Of a DNA stretch of 64,000 nucleotides, positions 46,091-57,900 are shown one piece after another. Position 1 is the stretch's first letter; each line of letters begins with the position of its first letter. A program made the position numbers and the translations under genes. Origin of the DNA: Lepidonotus clava (Eukaryota > Annelida > Polychaeta > Phyllodocida > Polynoidae). The stretch covers positions 3,417,501-3,481,500 of the forward strand of contig OW387149.1 of NCBI GenBank assembly GCA_936440205.1, given 5' to 3'. Under the pieces are notes generated by a model. It was given only the letters and a program-made list of their open reading frames with translations. It did no database searches and was not told the DNA's origin.

Positions 46091-47340
46091 TTTTTCTTTT
46101 TTATGTAATCAGGCTTATCAATCTTAGCCGAAAATGTTAAATGACGCAGTGCTATCAATATTAACTATCAATATTTACTTTATCTTTTATATCTGCTACC
46201 TAAGCGATCAATAATTCTGGTAAATTGCGTCAATGATTTGGCCAGTATCCATACTTTTTATTTGCCATAGGGAGGTGGCTTATGGAAGTAGGGTAGTAGG
46301 ATGGAGAGGCGGGGAATCTCCTTGTCAATGGTAAAGATACGTTGGCAGACTCGGAGGGTCTCAAATGTATGAGTACAGTTGGAACACATTAGGAGTCTCG
46401 CTTCCACCTACACTGCCACTCCCCCTAGGGGAATATAAAGACACTACATTACACCGGAGGTTGTACAGTGTCCATGAATTACTATCTAGGTTCAGTACCT
46501 GTTCCGTAAACCTGTGAAGTGAACCCTTCCATAGAAGCCCTGCTCCCAAATATTCCCATTGAAAGCCATATCTCAATCTATTGTCTAGGCCTATTCTGCT
46601 AGCAGGGCGCCACTATTGAAAAAAAGGTCTATGAGTCTTCTTGTATCTGCTCAGGAGAATGGATATTTCAATGTTAAGCCTATAGCCATTTTGATGCTGA
46701 TTTTAAATTATTTGTAATGGAAATAATGTTATAGTAGACATGTAAGATACCACTAGAAAGGTTTAACAATTCTCTTTTAAATAGTATATAGGTTGTGTGG
46801 TTTCATGAGATATACAAAAATGTCATCTTCAAAATAACGTTTATCATTGGAAAAGACTTGTGATAGAAATATTTGGTAAACAATGGAATCAATTGGTTTA
46901 AAGGGATCCAAAAGCCATGTTCTGTTAAATTTGAAGCAAACTCACATAGCTACAAAAATACATTCTATGAGTCTAACCTTAATTATTATTTGAGTATGAA
47001 CAATGAAAATCAATTTTACGTCACTTGAAATCCAGAAAACTCATGATATTTCTGCTTTTAGACAGCAATGTTGTAAACAAACCTATTTTGGTGGGTGACC
47101 AAAATTGAACAGTGACAAGCTTGAATGTATTTAATGAAATTTCAGACATTGTTTTTGGTCCATATTTTACTACGGACCTAAGTAATGGCCATAGAATATA
47201 TTTCAAATACTTTCTTTTCTGTGACCACTACAATTAGTATATATCTATAGCAATATAATTATATGGTCCTGGAGTTAGATAAAAATTCGTTGTCATTTCA
47301 TATTCTGCAACTGCATATATACCTTTCAGTTTTCATGCTA
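46091..47340. other. AT-rich non-coding stretch
   Basis: No gene was recognised. Confidence 0.5.
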
Positions 47341-47344
47341 AGGG

Positions 47345-47640
47345 TCCTGGGAAGAATATAGGCCCCCAGCAGGGGGGACCCAGCACTGACCAAGTGGTTG
47401 TTTGGGTTCAATTCCAAGTTGGTGTCTGGGTTCACTGAGGGATGAGGTACAGCAAAAAATATTTTCAGGTTTTGATCCTCTGCTGTTTGCCCGTCCTGTC
47501 ACCCTCATCTCATAGATACGATTACCAAAGACTGACCAAGTCAAAACACATGTCTAAAAAGTCAGAATTTGTCCTAACTTGTTTTCAATGTGAAAATGAC
47601 CCTGGCTGTTGGTACGGTGTAAAACATCCATGACTCACTC
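47345..47640 (+). mobile_element. SINE family C copy with a CTCA-repeat tail
   Basis: B-box-like GGGTTCAATTCC near 47405, CTCATAGATACGATTACC near 47507, then GACCCTGGCTGTTGGTACGG and an (ACTC)n tail at 47630-47650, a typical SINE end. Confidence 0.55.
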
Positions 47641-48024
47641 ACTCACTCAGTCATGCCAAGGCCAGTGCAAATGAGTCTACATCTATTAACCAAACCTTCA
47701 CAGAGTACAGACCTTGCCTCAGCGACCTTGGGGCTATCTAATAAGGCTAATAGTGACACCTGATTTAGTACAGGTATTGACGGGCCAAACTGTAGTCATA
47801 ATATTGGAAGTTCAGGTAGTTTCTCTAAGTGACTTCGTTAATGGTTGTCTCATACAAGTCCAGTTTGTGATGTATAAACCACTCCTATAACAATGTAGAG
47901 ATTCGAGGAGTTGGTAGGGTAGCCAACAAAGTGCCAACAAAATGCCAACAAAGTGAAATTGAGGCAAACTAATGAGCAACATCCAATCAATCCAAATAAA
48001 TATGAAATTGTACACACCTATCAA

Positions 48025-48190
48025 AAGGCATGTCTGTCTACCTTGGCGCTGAACGAGACATGACCAATAACATCGCTAGATTACATTCCAAAAGTGGAAA
48101 ACACATTGCTGGCCATCACTTTGTTAGGTTAATGTCAGCGAATGTTAGCCTAACAAACGTGACCGTAGCTTTAGCCCCCCCCCCCCCATT
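48025..48190 (+). repeat. Interspersed repeat, inverted copy at 59200-59300
   Basis: GACCAATAACATCG, CCAAAAGTGGAAAACAC, TCACTTTGTTAGGTTAATGT and CAGCGAATGTTAGCC are all found inverted at 59200-59300. A poly-C run follows at about 48175-48187. Confidence 0.65.
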
Positions 48191-48244
48191 TCAAACGTGT
48201 CAACAATCACTTTAGTCATGCTGCATACAGATGAATTTCGTGAA

Positions 48245-48915
48245 ACAATAACATTATGCTGGGAGTCCACGAGAAATGAATATTTAAAATTGCAATTTTC
48301 CACTGCTAAAAAGGAGCAGTAGTTGGCTATTATTGGAGCAAGCCCTTTCAGAGTGAGATGAATGGAATAGGCAACCTAGATATAACTTTAGGGGGGACTT
48401 GGTGACGACTAAATTTTGGCAAAAGTAGGATGGAAGAAAGGTTTTAGAGTGTCACTGTGCTATTGGTCAGACAAATGCCAATTGCTTAGGGCGTGCAAGG
48501 GAATCCGTGTAGCAATACATTGTCACTTTCCCAGGGCGAATGTGACCATTCATTTTGTTTCCAAGGGATCTTTGTAAATGTGTTGTAAATGTGTTGACAC
48601 GTGAAATCCACACTTTACGTACACAATATCTTAGAATATTTCTGTATTTTATCATAATCGTTAGAATAGGTTAACCAAACACATTTGGCATGATACGTTG
48701 GTTTACAATGTATCTTAGTATTTTGAGTATTTTTTGTATTTTACTATATATCTTATATAAAATAAATGTGAATGTAAATGATTATTTCAAAGAGAATAGA
48801 AGCACTTGATCCATAGGTAATTATTTTCGCTTCTTCTACATTAGTTTACATAATTGAGGCATATTGAGAAACTTTACATAATAATTACACAATTACCACA
48901 CTACAATATGTTTCA
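48245..48915. other. AT-rich non-coding stretch
   Basis: No gene was recognised. Confidence 0.5.
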
Positions 48916-48919
48916 ATCA

Positions 48920-49920
48920 AATGGAACCTCTGTAGTAGAGGATGTTTTCATGAACCAGGCCACTATGCTTACCATGCTATAATCAAATCCAACTTGTTAG
49001 TAGGCCTAGATAAACACCTCATCAAAGCACACATAATAACTTGTCTATTTACATTCGGCAATGGAGGTAACACACCTTCCTGTACGTTACTTACTGCTTG
49101 ACCGGCCTGTCATGGTTGGAAGCTTTGGCTATTAAAACTCCAGCACCCTAGGGTGGCCTCCAATGGCCTACATTAACCACCGGCTCACTCTTAGAGGCTT
49201 TATTCAACTATCTGATTTTACTTGCTATTTTGCAAATTGTGTTGTTTATAAAGGCCAATTATTGACATATTATATAACAGTAGAAAGGATTATGGATTTT
49301 CTGTCCAATGGTACATGGCATGGATGGGTTCCTATGACATTGTAGCCACTATGTCTTGGCATAACACAAAAAATAGATGCTGAGTTTGAAATCTGACAAC
49401 CCAAATACAACTTTTTACAAAACAGAATAATACACAATAATACACAACTCCTATATACTTCCATTAAGAACACATGGAGTCTCTATCGCAGTGGAGGTAT
49501 TCATAAAACAGGCCAGTATGGCCTATGCTCACACAGCCATAATCAAATCATAATTGTTGGTAAGCCTGGATAATTACCTCACTCAAGCACACATAATGAC
49601 CTATCTGTTTATTTTCCACCATGGAGGTAACGCACCCCCTTGTAGGTTATTCACCGCTTGACCAGCCTGTCACGGTGGGATGCTTTGGCTATTAAAACTC
49701 CAGTACCCTACAGTAACCTCCAGTGGCCTACATTGGCCACCTGCTCACTCTTAGAGGCTTGATTCCACTCTCTGATTTGACTCGCTATTTTGCAAATTGT
49801 GTTGATAATTAAGGCCAATTATTGACATATTATACATCATTAGAAAGGGTTTTGGATTCTCTGTTCAATGGTCCATGGCATAGGTGGGTCTTTATGACAT
49901 TGTAACCAACATGTTTAGGT
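48920..49920 (+). repeat. Tandem pair of ~420-bp segments
   Basis: About 48955-49345 and 49500-49915 align over most of their length, sharing TTTGGCTATTAAAACTCCAG, GCTCACTCTTAGAGGCTT, GCTATTTTGCAAATTGTGTT and AAGGCCAATTATTGACATAT. A shorter inverted relative lies at 52540-52765. Confidence 0.8.
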
Positions 49921-50206
49921 GTAGGAGAAAAAGTGAGGCGGTCCATTATAAAACCTTCGACATTTTTGGAAAACATTTTGGTTCATAACGAGGTTCCCCT
50001 TAACTTAGTTAATTAGTTATAATGGTTTGGATTTCCTATTATTGGATCTCCACGTGGCGACTAGTTTTCCTTGGTCGTCAATGACGAGTCTGAGGACCCC
50101 TGGCACCATATTGGCGGGCGACTAGACACACTAATCATTGAGGACTAGAGTGAAAAAATTGGACAAGTTCGATATTTTGCCGACAATTAGCATGTTAATA
50201 GTCAAT
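49921..50206. other. Non-coding, with CGACTAG/GACGAG words
   Basis: No gene was recognised. It may be part of a palindromic element around the hairpin at 50207. Confidence 0.4.
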
Positions 50207-50248
50207 GACGAGTTGTAATTCATCAACAACAATGAATTACAACTTGTC
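50207..50248 (+). repeat. 17-bp hairpin (GACGAGTTGTAATTCAT stem)
   Basis: GACGAGTTGTAATTCAT pairs with ATGAATTACAACTTGTC, with one G-U and an 8-base loop. It is likely the centre of a palindromic MITE. The stem is too short for a typical animal pre-miRNA. Confidence 0.6.
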
Positions 50249-50289
50249 GTCGATGCATTACAACTTGCGTTGACGAATTATAGCGAGTA

Positions 50290-51480
50290 GTCGCCCTGTG
50301 GGGGATGTGGCATTTAGTTGGTTTGGGTAGGGTAGGAAGGTCAAGCGGGACACAATGACTGTAAAAATCCTCTATAGTATATTCATTCAAATGGTAATTC
50401 ACATGCTTATTGGCAATCAGACCATGCATGTTTAAACCTGTATGGCCTTCTGCACTGATAGGTAGTTTTAGCCTGTTAGCTAGTTCCATTATAAAATTCC
50501 ACACATCTTCTCAGTTCATATCCAGCAGTAAATTATCACAATCCAAAGAATGCAGAATTCCCAACTGACATAATGATTCCCATTCATGATTTTTCCTACT
50601 GAAATGCTGCAATAATTGCCTTGAGTTTGTCAATTATTTTCAAACCAGGAACCAAGAGTTTCCCCTAGCTAGTCCACACATGTCTGTATCCCAAACTGAG
50701 GAGAGGTCAAAGGTCAGAGGACAGTGGGGTCAAGGTGAGGTCAGTGGGGTCAGTAACTGGAGCAGCAGGAGGTGGGGCTCAGATGGTGGTTAGAGGTTGG
50801 ATGGGGAAACCCTGGAGCACATGTATGGCAGCTCCTTCAGCCTGGTTCACATACTACATTTCTTGAAGAATACTGGAGAACTCAGGCTGTTATAGATCTG
50901 GGACACAAGAAACCACTCAAAATCTTGAACATTTTCTGTCACCTCCAGCTGTTAGTTCATCTTTTCCTATGTTCTCATAAACTCACCAATATGCTACTCT
51001 AATGACACATTAAAAGTGTAATGACAATATGTGTCCTGTTGATGTACAAAAATTCATATAAAATAACATTTATGATATGTAGCAATAACTCTTAACTATC
51101 ACTCTGTCACAATAAAAGGAACACAAGATATGCTGTTTCTTGCTAACCAGATCTATATAAATTTCGGGCCAGTTGAATCTGGCTGCTGTTGAACTCAGGC
51201 CATTGAGGCTGGAGAAAGCTTAAAACGGGAAGCAAACTAAATATATATCCATCTCTTCTAGCAGATCTCTAGGACTCATACCTAAATGACTATCTCGTCC
51301 CTAATGCACAGTTCGAGGGCTGGGAACTGCCAACAATTTCAGTGGCCCGAGTTCACCTGGCCCGAGTTCTCCAGTTACCCTTCTTGAAGACAGGAAAACT
51401 TTCTAAAAGGGGTTCTCCAGTATTGTAACTAATAGAACTGTGAGATGGGGCTTAATAGCATGTATCTATTCTTCTAACTG
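50290..51480. other. Non-coding stretch
   Basis: Several CTGGAG and CTCCAG words occur near 50810 and 51385. No gene was recognised. Confidence 0.45.
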
Positions 51481-51605
51481 AAACCAATGTAAGGAGTGAA
51501 CCCCTAAATCAATGTTGTAACTGAAAGAACTGTAATATTTGAACCCCCTTTAAGGGAATGTCCAATGTTGTAACTGAAAGAATCGTAAGATGTGAACTAC
51601 CTACA
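51481..51605 (+). repeat. Short tandem repeat (CAATGTTGTAACTGAAAGAA units)
   Basis: Two to three imperfect units, including a looser first one at about 51470. Two clear matches begin near 51512 and 51563. Confidence 0.6.
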
Positions 51606-52539
51606 GGGAGCGTCCCATCATTGGGCGGTGATTAGGGACCAGAGGCTGACTCCAGGTGCTTTTCGGGAGTACACTGGGCTCCTGAGGCAGCTCCCTAGGC
51701 TCACATTCACCACTGGTATACTGGTCTGTATTGCCTTGACTGTGAGACTCAGCCCAAGGCCAAGATGTATTTGTTTTATATTGGCCAAGCTGAGACGGTT
51801 GAGATAAGGCTTCATCAGTTGCCTTCTAGGATATATTGTTATCTAGGGATCTGTTGGTTTTATAGTGGGTATAAAAGACAGCTCCAGATTTCTGGTGTAG
51901 ATTTTCATTTCCCACTGCCCAAGCAGCAGAGTTACTAGCAGTGCTATTGCCTACACAGAAGTATGATGACCTCCACTAAAGTTATCATGCTTGGTCGGGA
52001 TGTATTGTTGGGATATGTCAACCATTGAGGTTTTTACTGATTTCTTTATTTTGACTAAAATATCAGCAGATCCGATCTTCCTATTACTGTAACAAGTTAA
52101 ATGAAATAGCAGACAAAAATGATAAACCTTAAACATAATTATTGTATCATCCTACAAATAGTAAGTGAAAATTACATATGTGAGATGTAATGGTGTAGTC
52201 CGCTTTTTGATAAGGAATCTGAAGGGTTTTTATTTGATATTATAAACATGGATAACAGGCCATTGTGAGGTACTGTTTATTATATTTTGGCCTAAGGCCA
52301 GTAGGGGATTTTGACAACATGTAATCTTATTTCATAAAAACATCCTACTACAGAGATTCCATGTGTCCTTAACAGAAATATAGCAGAGGTTCAAAATGTC
52401 ATAGACATTCATACATGCCACAATCTTTTTGACACAGATGTGAAAGCCTTTCCAAAGATATATGTTCATAATTGGTCTTCATTCCCAAGGCAGCTAGAGA
52501 TTTTACAAAATCTTTAAGAATGAAGTAAAATCAGTGAAC
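51606..52539. other. AT-rich non-coding stretch
   Basis: No gene was recognised. Confidence 0.5.
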
Positions 52540-52765
52540 CTTTGGCCACTGCAGGCCACTGCAGGTTACTGCAGGTTACTGTAGAGTGCTGGAGTTTTAG
52601 TAGCCAAACGTCCCACCATGACCGGCCGGTCAAACGGTATTTAACCTACAGGAGGGTGCCTTACCTTCGCAGTGGAACGTAAACAGACAGGTCGTTATAA
52701 TGTGCTTGAACAAGTTGTTTACTAAGACCTGCCAACAACTCTGATTTGATCATCGCTGTGTGAGA
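52540..52765 (-). repeat. Inverted, diverged copy of the 49-kb repeat
   Basis: On the minus strand it matches the 49.0-49.75-kb segments: ACCGGCCGGTCATGGTGGGA, GGCTACTAAAACTCCAGC and the GTAACCTGCAGTGGCC words. A 10-bp CACTGCAGGY/TTACTGCAGG mini-array is at 52550-52580. Confidence 0.65.
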
Positions 52766-53183
52766 TCAGCTGCATATTCCATAGAAACGTCAGTTGATAT
52801 GGAGATTCCATGTATCCTTAGAGGAGTTTTGAAAAATGTGTTTTATTCTCTATAATACGTTGATAACAATATAACAGTCGCAATCAGGCATTGCTTTACT
52901 GTATTAATAGGTTAATAACAATATGATAGTCAGTGTCAGGAATTGCATTGATTATTCCACTTATATTTTTTAATTCATTTTATTCCAAAAGTTATTTTGT
53001 CCAACCCTTGTAGAAGCCCTTGATATAACCTAAATGGGATTGGCCAATTAATTGACGGCCCTTAAATGACAAAAGATCTCCAATGTCCTTCAACCCATCC
53101 CTCCATACCCCCCTCCATCTCCTCCCCAAACCCATCCCCTCCCAACCATCCCACACCCTCCTCCCCCTACCTTCTTCCTCCAG

Positions 53184-53310
53184 TCCCTCTCCAGTGCCTG
53201 TAGGGTGCAGGAGGTATCGATGTGCAGGGAGCAGGAGGAGGAGAAGGCTCCCATATCTCACCCCCTGGAGAACCCAGCTCGGAGCAGCACAGCCTCAGGC
53301 CCGGGAGGAG
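53184..53310 (+). CDS. Exon-like sequence, unknown product
   Basis: A pyrimidine tract with acceptor CTTCTTCCTCCAG/TC and a donor GGAGGAG/GTAGGC bound 127 nt of GC-rich, mostly open sequence. In one frame it reads LTPWRTQLGAAQPQAREE near its end, which is loosely similar to WRAPPDETIQVVQPKGAKKG at 63.2 kb. The acceptor, donor and composition favour an exon; frame and identity remain unsure. Confidence 0.35.
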
Positions 53311-53879
53311 GTAGGCCGAGCCCGGAGGAACCGCTAGGCGATTATTATAGGATATAATTTTCAAGCAATAATATTGGAAAAAATCTATACATGCTACATA
53401 TCATTCGAAAGAGAATTTAAAGACCTTTCTAACGATATGTAACATGCCTATGATTAAAGAAAATTCCCAGTGTCGATTTTTTGAAATCGGGAGTAAAATC
53501 GTAAAATCGCGTTTTGGGATACAGCCGTGAGGCGCCCGGGAGGAGGAACGGCCGGTGCCCGGAGGAGGGACGGGACCAGAGGGGCTGACGGGCCGCCAAC
53601 AATGCTGGCCAACCCTGGAGGAGTCTGATTGGATTTAAGGTGACAGGAACGCTGTGGCTGTGGTGGCTGGAGGAAAAAATGCAAGATTTGGTTCCAGGAG
53701 GAAAAGAGGATTTATATCAAGGTGGCGTACCACTGGAGTGATGATCAGTACTAGTGATGGATCTGCAAACCCACGAGTGGAGTGGTTGGTGTGATTCCAC
53801 TGGTGTGTGGGAAAAACCCGATTGTTCTCTATTTTCCTCCAGGGTGCTTCGTATGCAATGCAAACCCAGTAGTGCTTAG

Positions 53880-54215
53880 TCCTTCTATGACCTAGCTACC
53901 TCTTGCATATCAGTTTGAGGCACCAATGGACTTGGAGGGTGTAAGTACAGTCTAGAAGTGGATCAGTCCTTCCATGACCTAGCTTCCTCTTGCATATCAG
54001 TTTGAGCTACCGGTGGACTTGGATGTCAGTACAGGCTAGTGGTAAATTAGTCCTTCCATGACATAGCTACCTCTTGAATACTAGCTTGAACTTCCGGCGG
54101 ATTTAGAGGATACAAGTACAGTCTAGTAGTGGTTCAGTCCCTCGATGACCTAGCTACCTCTCGCATATCAACTTGAGCGACCAGTGGACTTGGATGTAAC
54201 TACAGTCTAGTACTG
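53880..54215 (+). repeat. Four tandem ~87-bp units
   Basis: Each unit reads GTCCTTCCATGACCTAGC, TACCTCTTGCATATCA, TGGACTTGGATGTAAGTACA and GTCTAGTAGTGG with changes. A single related unit, split by an insertion, lies at 29331-29725. Confidence 0.85.
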
Positions 54216-54654
54216 GTGGATCGGACGTCCCACACCCACCCACTACCCCACCCCCTCTCCCCCCCTCCCCACCACCCACCTTTTTCCTCCAGTAACCACC
54301 ACTAGCAGACTGCAGGGCGTCCGCACAGCGTCCCTTCAGCGTCCAGGACACCCCCACTGGAGGAGATCTAATCAGCAGAGATCATAACCCGGTGATCGCC
54401 CGCCCTGGAGGAAGGGAGGAGACGCCGGGCGTCCTTCAACACCTCTGGTATCTACCCCACACCGCCACCACCCATCTAGTTCTCTCACTGGAGGAGGGGA
54501 GGAGCAACACTGGAGAAGGAGTACAAGCCCAGGAGAAGGTATAGAGGTGCAGCGTCCTTCCAGCGTCCCCCCAGCGTCCTTGTGAGGGTGCGACCTTAAT
54601 CAAGGAGATCTGGAGGCCATTTAGATAGGAGCTACTTATCTATTTTACTCACAG

Positions 54655-54698
54655 GAGGAGGAGCAACACTGGAGGAAGGAGTACAAGCCCTGGAGAAG
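54655..54698 (+). other. Exon-like core within the minisatellite, copy 1
   Basis: Acceptor TTTTACTCACAG and donor GAGAAG/GTATAGA enclose 44 nt reading EEEQHWRKEYKPWR. The same 44 nt recur at 54815-54858, and a variant lies at 54490-54538. Since 44 is not a multiple of three, serial inclusion would shift frame, so at most one is likely used, or none. Confidence 0.3.
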
Positions 54699-54814
54699 GT
54701 ATAGAGGTGCAGCGTCCTTCCAGCGTCCCCCCAGCGTCCTTGTAAGGGTGCGACCTTAATCAGGGAAATCTGGAGGTCATTTATTTGGGAGCTACTCATC
54801 TATTTTACTCACAG

Positions 54815-54858
54815 GAGGAGGAGCAACACTGGAGGAAGGAGTACAAGCCCTGGAGAAG
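54815..54858 (+). other. Exon-like core within the minisatellite, copy 2
   Basis: Same as 54655-54698, 160 bp downstream, with intact acceptor and donor words. Confidence 0.3.
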
Positions 54859-55091
54859 GTATAGAGGTGCAGCGTCCCTCCAGCGTCCTTCCAGCGTCCC
54901 TCAATCATCCTTCCAGCGTCCTTGTAAGGGTGCGACCTTAATCAAGGAGATCTGGAGGTCAATTATTTGGGAGCTACTCATCTATTTAACCCACAGGAGG
55001 AGGAGGTAGCAACACTGGTAGAGGTACACTAACTACTCACCCAGGAGTAGGTATAAGTGCAGCGTCCCTCCAGCGTCCCTCCAGCGTCCTT

Positions 55092-55452
55092 GTAAGAGTG
55101 TGACCTCAGCCAAGTTCCGACGGAACAGAAACGTTCTGCAACCATACTCTTTTAGTTAGTCTGTTACACACTAAGACAGCACATAACAATTACGTTATAG
55201 ATAGTGAGGTTGAAACCTCACCAAATCTACAGAATGTTATCAAACATTATTTTCTGTGAGGTTAGTACATAAGCATAACAGAACGGTTGAAGAACGTAAC
55301 CAGAATGTTGTTATAACGTCACATTGTAACATTACACAAGTACATTGCAGCGACGTGATTGGGAGTCATAAAAAATACACAACAACAAGCAATATAGAAC
55401 CAAACAAAACGTTGCTGCAACGTTATAATAACGTCGCATCCTTGGCTGGGTA
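55092..55452 (-). mobile_element. MITE family M1 inserted in the minisatellite
   Basis: Ends CAGCCAAGTTCCGACGG and CGTCGCATCCTTGGCTGGG, with TA after the right end. The interior has GTTATAACGTCACATTG and CGTTGCTGCAACGTTATAAT blocks. Minisatellite sequence lies on both sides, so the MITE came later. Confidence 0.75.
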
Positions 55453-55590
55453 TCTGCCTTGGAGGTTATAGATCTAGAGTTGCAGCGTCCCCCCAGCGTC
55501 TCTCCAGCGTCCCCCCAGCATCCGTGTAAGGGTCTGACCTTAATCAAGGAGATCTGGAGGTCATTTATTTGGGAGCTACTGGAGGTGGTT

Positions 55591-57054
55591 CTTCTGGCCA
55601 TGGCTTGACTGCTCACCCATCACTCTCCAACCCGAGTGGTGGTCAGTGTGTTAAGTATGTGTGTACCAGGATTACGCCCGGAGATTGTGAACCGTCGGAA
55701 TTTAGTGGATTTGAAATTGTGTGTTTATTATTTGACGAGTGGATTATTGTTTGTTTATCATGGATATCTCTAATATGTGCCCCTGACCAGAAGGATTTGG
55801 AGTATACATGGATTTCCTAATTTGAAATATATACAAGTTACAGTTCATATTGGAAAAATTTATATACATGGATTTTCTAATTTGAAATATATATACATGT
55901 GTTTTGTTTTCACATACATTTGAAAGCATAATACTTTCATTGATTTCAAACCGTCAGTCGAAACATACAGGATTATATTAATATTGTTTCCATATCAACA
56001 TACTTGGTTTGCTATGAATCAGAGCAGATTGGATTATGTTCCTTTATTTAATTGAATTCAATCAATCCTGATTAGTGCCAGGCACAATTTCCTTTAATTG
56101 GCCGATAATTAACTGGTGTTTGAGTCCATAAGTTAACTGTCAAAGATAGGAGCGTCAGGTGGCAAGCGCCAAATGAAAGATGAACCGATAACTGAGGAAC
56201 CATTGAATGGAAAAGGATCGGAGACTAAGCCTGCTATCAACTGAATGGATTCATAAAAAAATTAATGGATATAAGGTTGTTATCAACTGAATGGATTCAT
56301 AAAAACGAATGGATATATGTGGAAAAAAGACACATCAGTTATATTTTCTCAATTACCATGGGATGAGTTATGAGACTGGACATTATATTTGAGTCTAGGA
56401 CATAGATATCAAAATATATCACTGCTTGGTGTTCATGGATGTATGAGGAGGAAAATAACATCCGTGGATGGATATGTGGAAAGTGAAACACATTTTGTAT
56501 TGGTTGATAATCGTGCATGTAATTGGATACTAGAAACATGTGGCAATTTTAGCGGATTTATGATTTAAGTTTTCATGATTGCATGGCCATTATTACAACA
56601 GCCATACGGGCTTTGAACACAACAACAAAGGTGTTTGTCAATGGAGTTATATGCAGACAAGCACTGAGCGTGTTGAAATGAGTATATAAGAAAGACACAC
56701 AGTACAAGTAGAAGCGAGCCACCGGCTGAATCGGAGTGAGAAATTGCTTACAGAAATTGGTTACAGGCAAAGGACCTTATTGAGAACCACCCCAACGAAA
56801 AGAAAAAAAGAAATCCGATAAAAAATACACCAATTTAAAAGGCAATTCTGGGCCTTCAGAGCCTTAATAAAAACTTTCCTTGAATGATCTGACATGTGTC
56901 AGGGTAGTATGATCTCCTTGGAGAGGGGGTGGTTAAGTCCACTTTGCTACCAGCAGCTCCCCTTGACTGAATAGATTGTCTGCTGTATTGGTGTAAAGGG
57001 ATTATCTAGGAGAGAGGAGCAGCCTAGGGCCTGTCTGCAGTCTGTCCCAGTGCA
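55591..57054. other. AT-rich non-coding stretch
   Basis: A small local duplication (TTTCCTAATTTGAAATATAT / TTTTCTAATTTGAAATATAT at 55812 and 55873) and another near 56225-56310. No gene was recognised. Confidence 0.5.
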
Positions 57055-57900
57055 ACGAGTTACTTGCAGCTGCTCGGAGCTGCTCGGAGCTGCTTGATAT
57101 TGCTTGGAACTGCTCAGGACTGACAGGTCTTCCTCGGAGCTGCTTGGAACTGCTCAGAATTGTTCGGTACTGCTCGGTACTGTTCGGGGCTGTTCGGAGC
57201 TGCTTGGAGCTGCTCTAAACTGCTCGGTACTGCTCGTTACTGCTCAGAACTGCTCAGAGCCACTCGGAACTGCAGGGGGCTGTTCAGAACTGCTCGGTAC
57301 TGCTTCGGGTTTCTCAGAGCTGCTTGGCACCAGTTGGAACTGCTCGAGGCATGGTTTTACTGTTTAGGGCTACTCAGGGTGACTTGAAACTGTCCAACTT
57401 GACACTGCTTGAGTCAAAACTGCTTGGAGCTGCTCTGGGGTGATCAGAACTGCTCGGAACCAATCTAGTCTACCCTGAGCTGCTCAGAGTTGCTTGGAAC
57501 TACTCAGAAAGTTTTTGGGTTTTTCTTGATTAACTGCTTGAAACTCCTCAGAACTGCTTGAAACTAATTGATACTGCTAGAAACTGCTTGGAATTGCTTG
57601 GTATCTCTTCAGAACTGCTCAGAACTGATCTGAGCTGATCGAAATTGCACGAAAGTATTGGGGCTTCTTGTTTTTATAAGTGGTTGAAACTGCTAAAAGG
57701 TACCTGAAACTGCTTGGTACTGTTTTAAACTGATTGGAGATGATGCTTGGGGATACTCGTAACTTCTCATAACTACTCAAAACTGCTTAGAACGGCTCGG
57801 GCCTGTACGGGGTGGCTCGGGTCTGCTCAGGGTTCTCAGATCTGCTCGGGGCTGTTCAGAACTCCACGAAACTGCTCGGAACTACCAGACAGGACAGTGG
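57055..57900 (+). repeat. Decamer repeat, consensus CTGCTCGGAA (10-bp period)
   Basis: For about 300 bp the sequence keeps almost perfect 10-bp register (CTGCTCGGAG, CTGCTTGGAA, CTGCTCAGAA, CTGTTCGGGG), then decays to 57900. Open frames here are by-products. Confidence 0.9.

Larger units (their letters stand above)
54480..55590 (+). repeat. Minisatellite of ~160-180-bp units with CCAGCGTCC sub-repeats
   Basis: At least four units keyed by GGTATAGAGGTGCAGCGTCC, (T)CCAGCGTCC repeats and GTGCGACCTTAATCAAGGAG, then TTTGGGAGCTACTCATC and TACTCACAGGAGGAGGAGCA. The number of CCAGCGTCC sub-units varies from unit to unit. The array is interrupted by MITE M1 (55092-55452) and resumes to about 55590. 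Confidence 0.9.

Noticed and set aside
50207-50248. Precursor microRNA
   Set aside because: The stem is only 17 bp with an 8-base loop, and it lies in palindromic repeat DNA.
57104-57387. Two overlapping frames rich in SELLGTA or ARYCSELL
   Set aside because: By-product of the decamer repeat.
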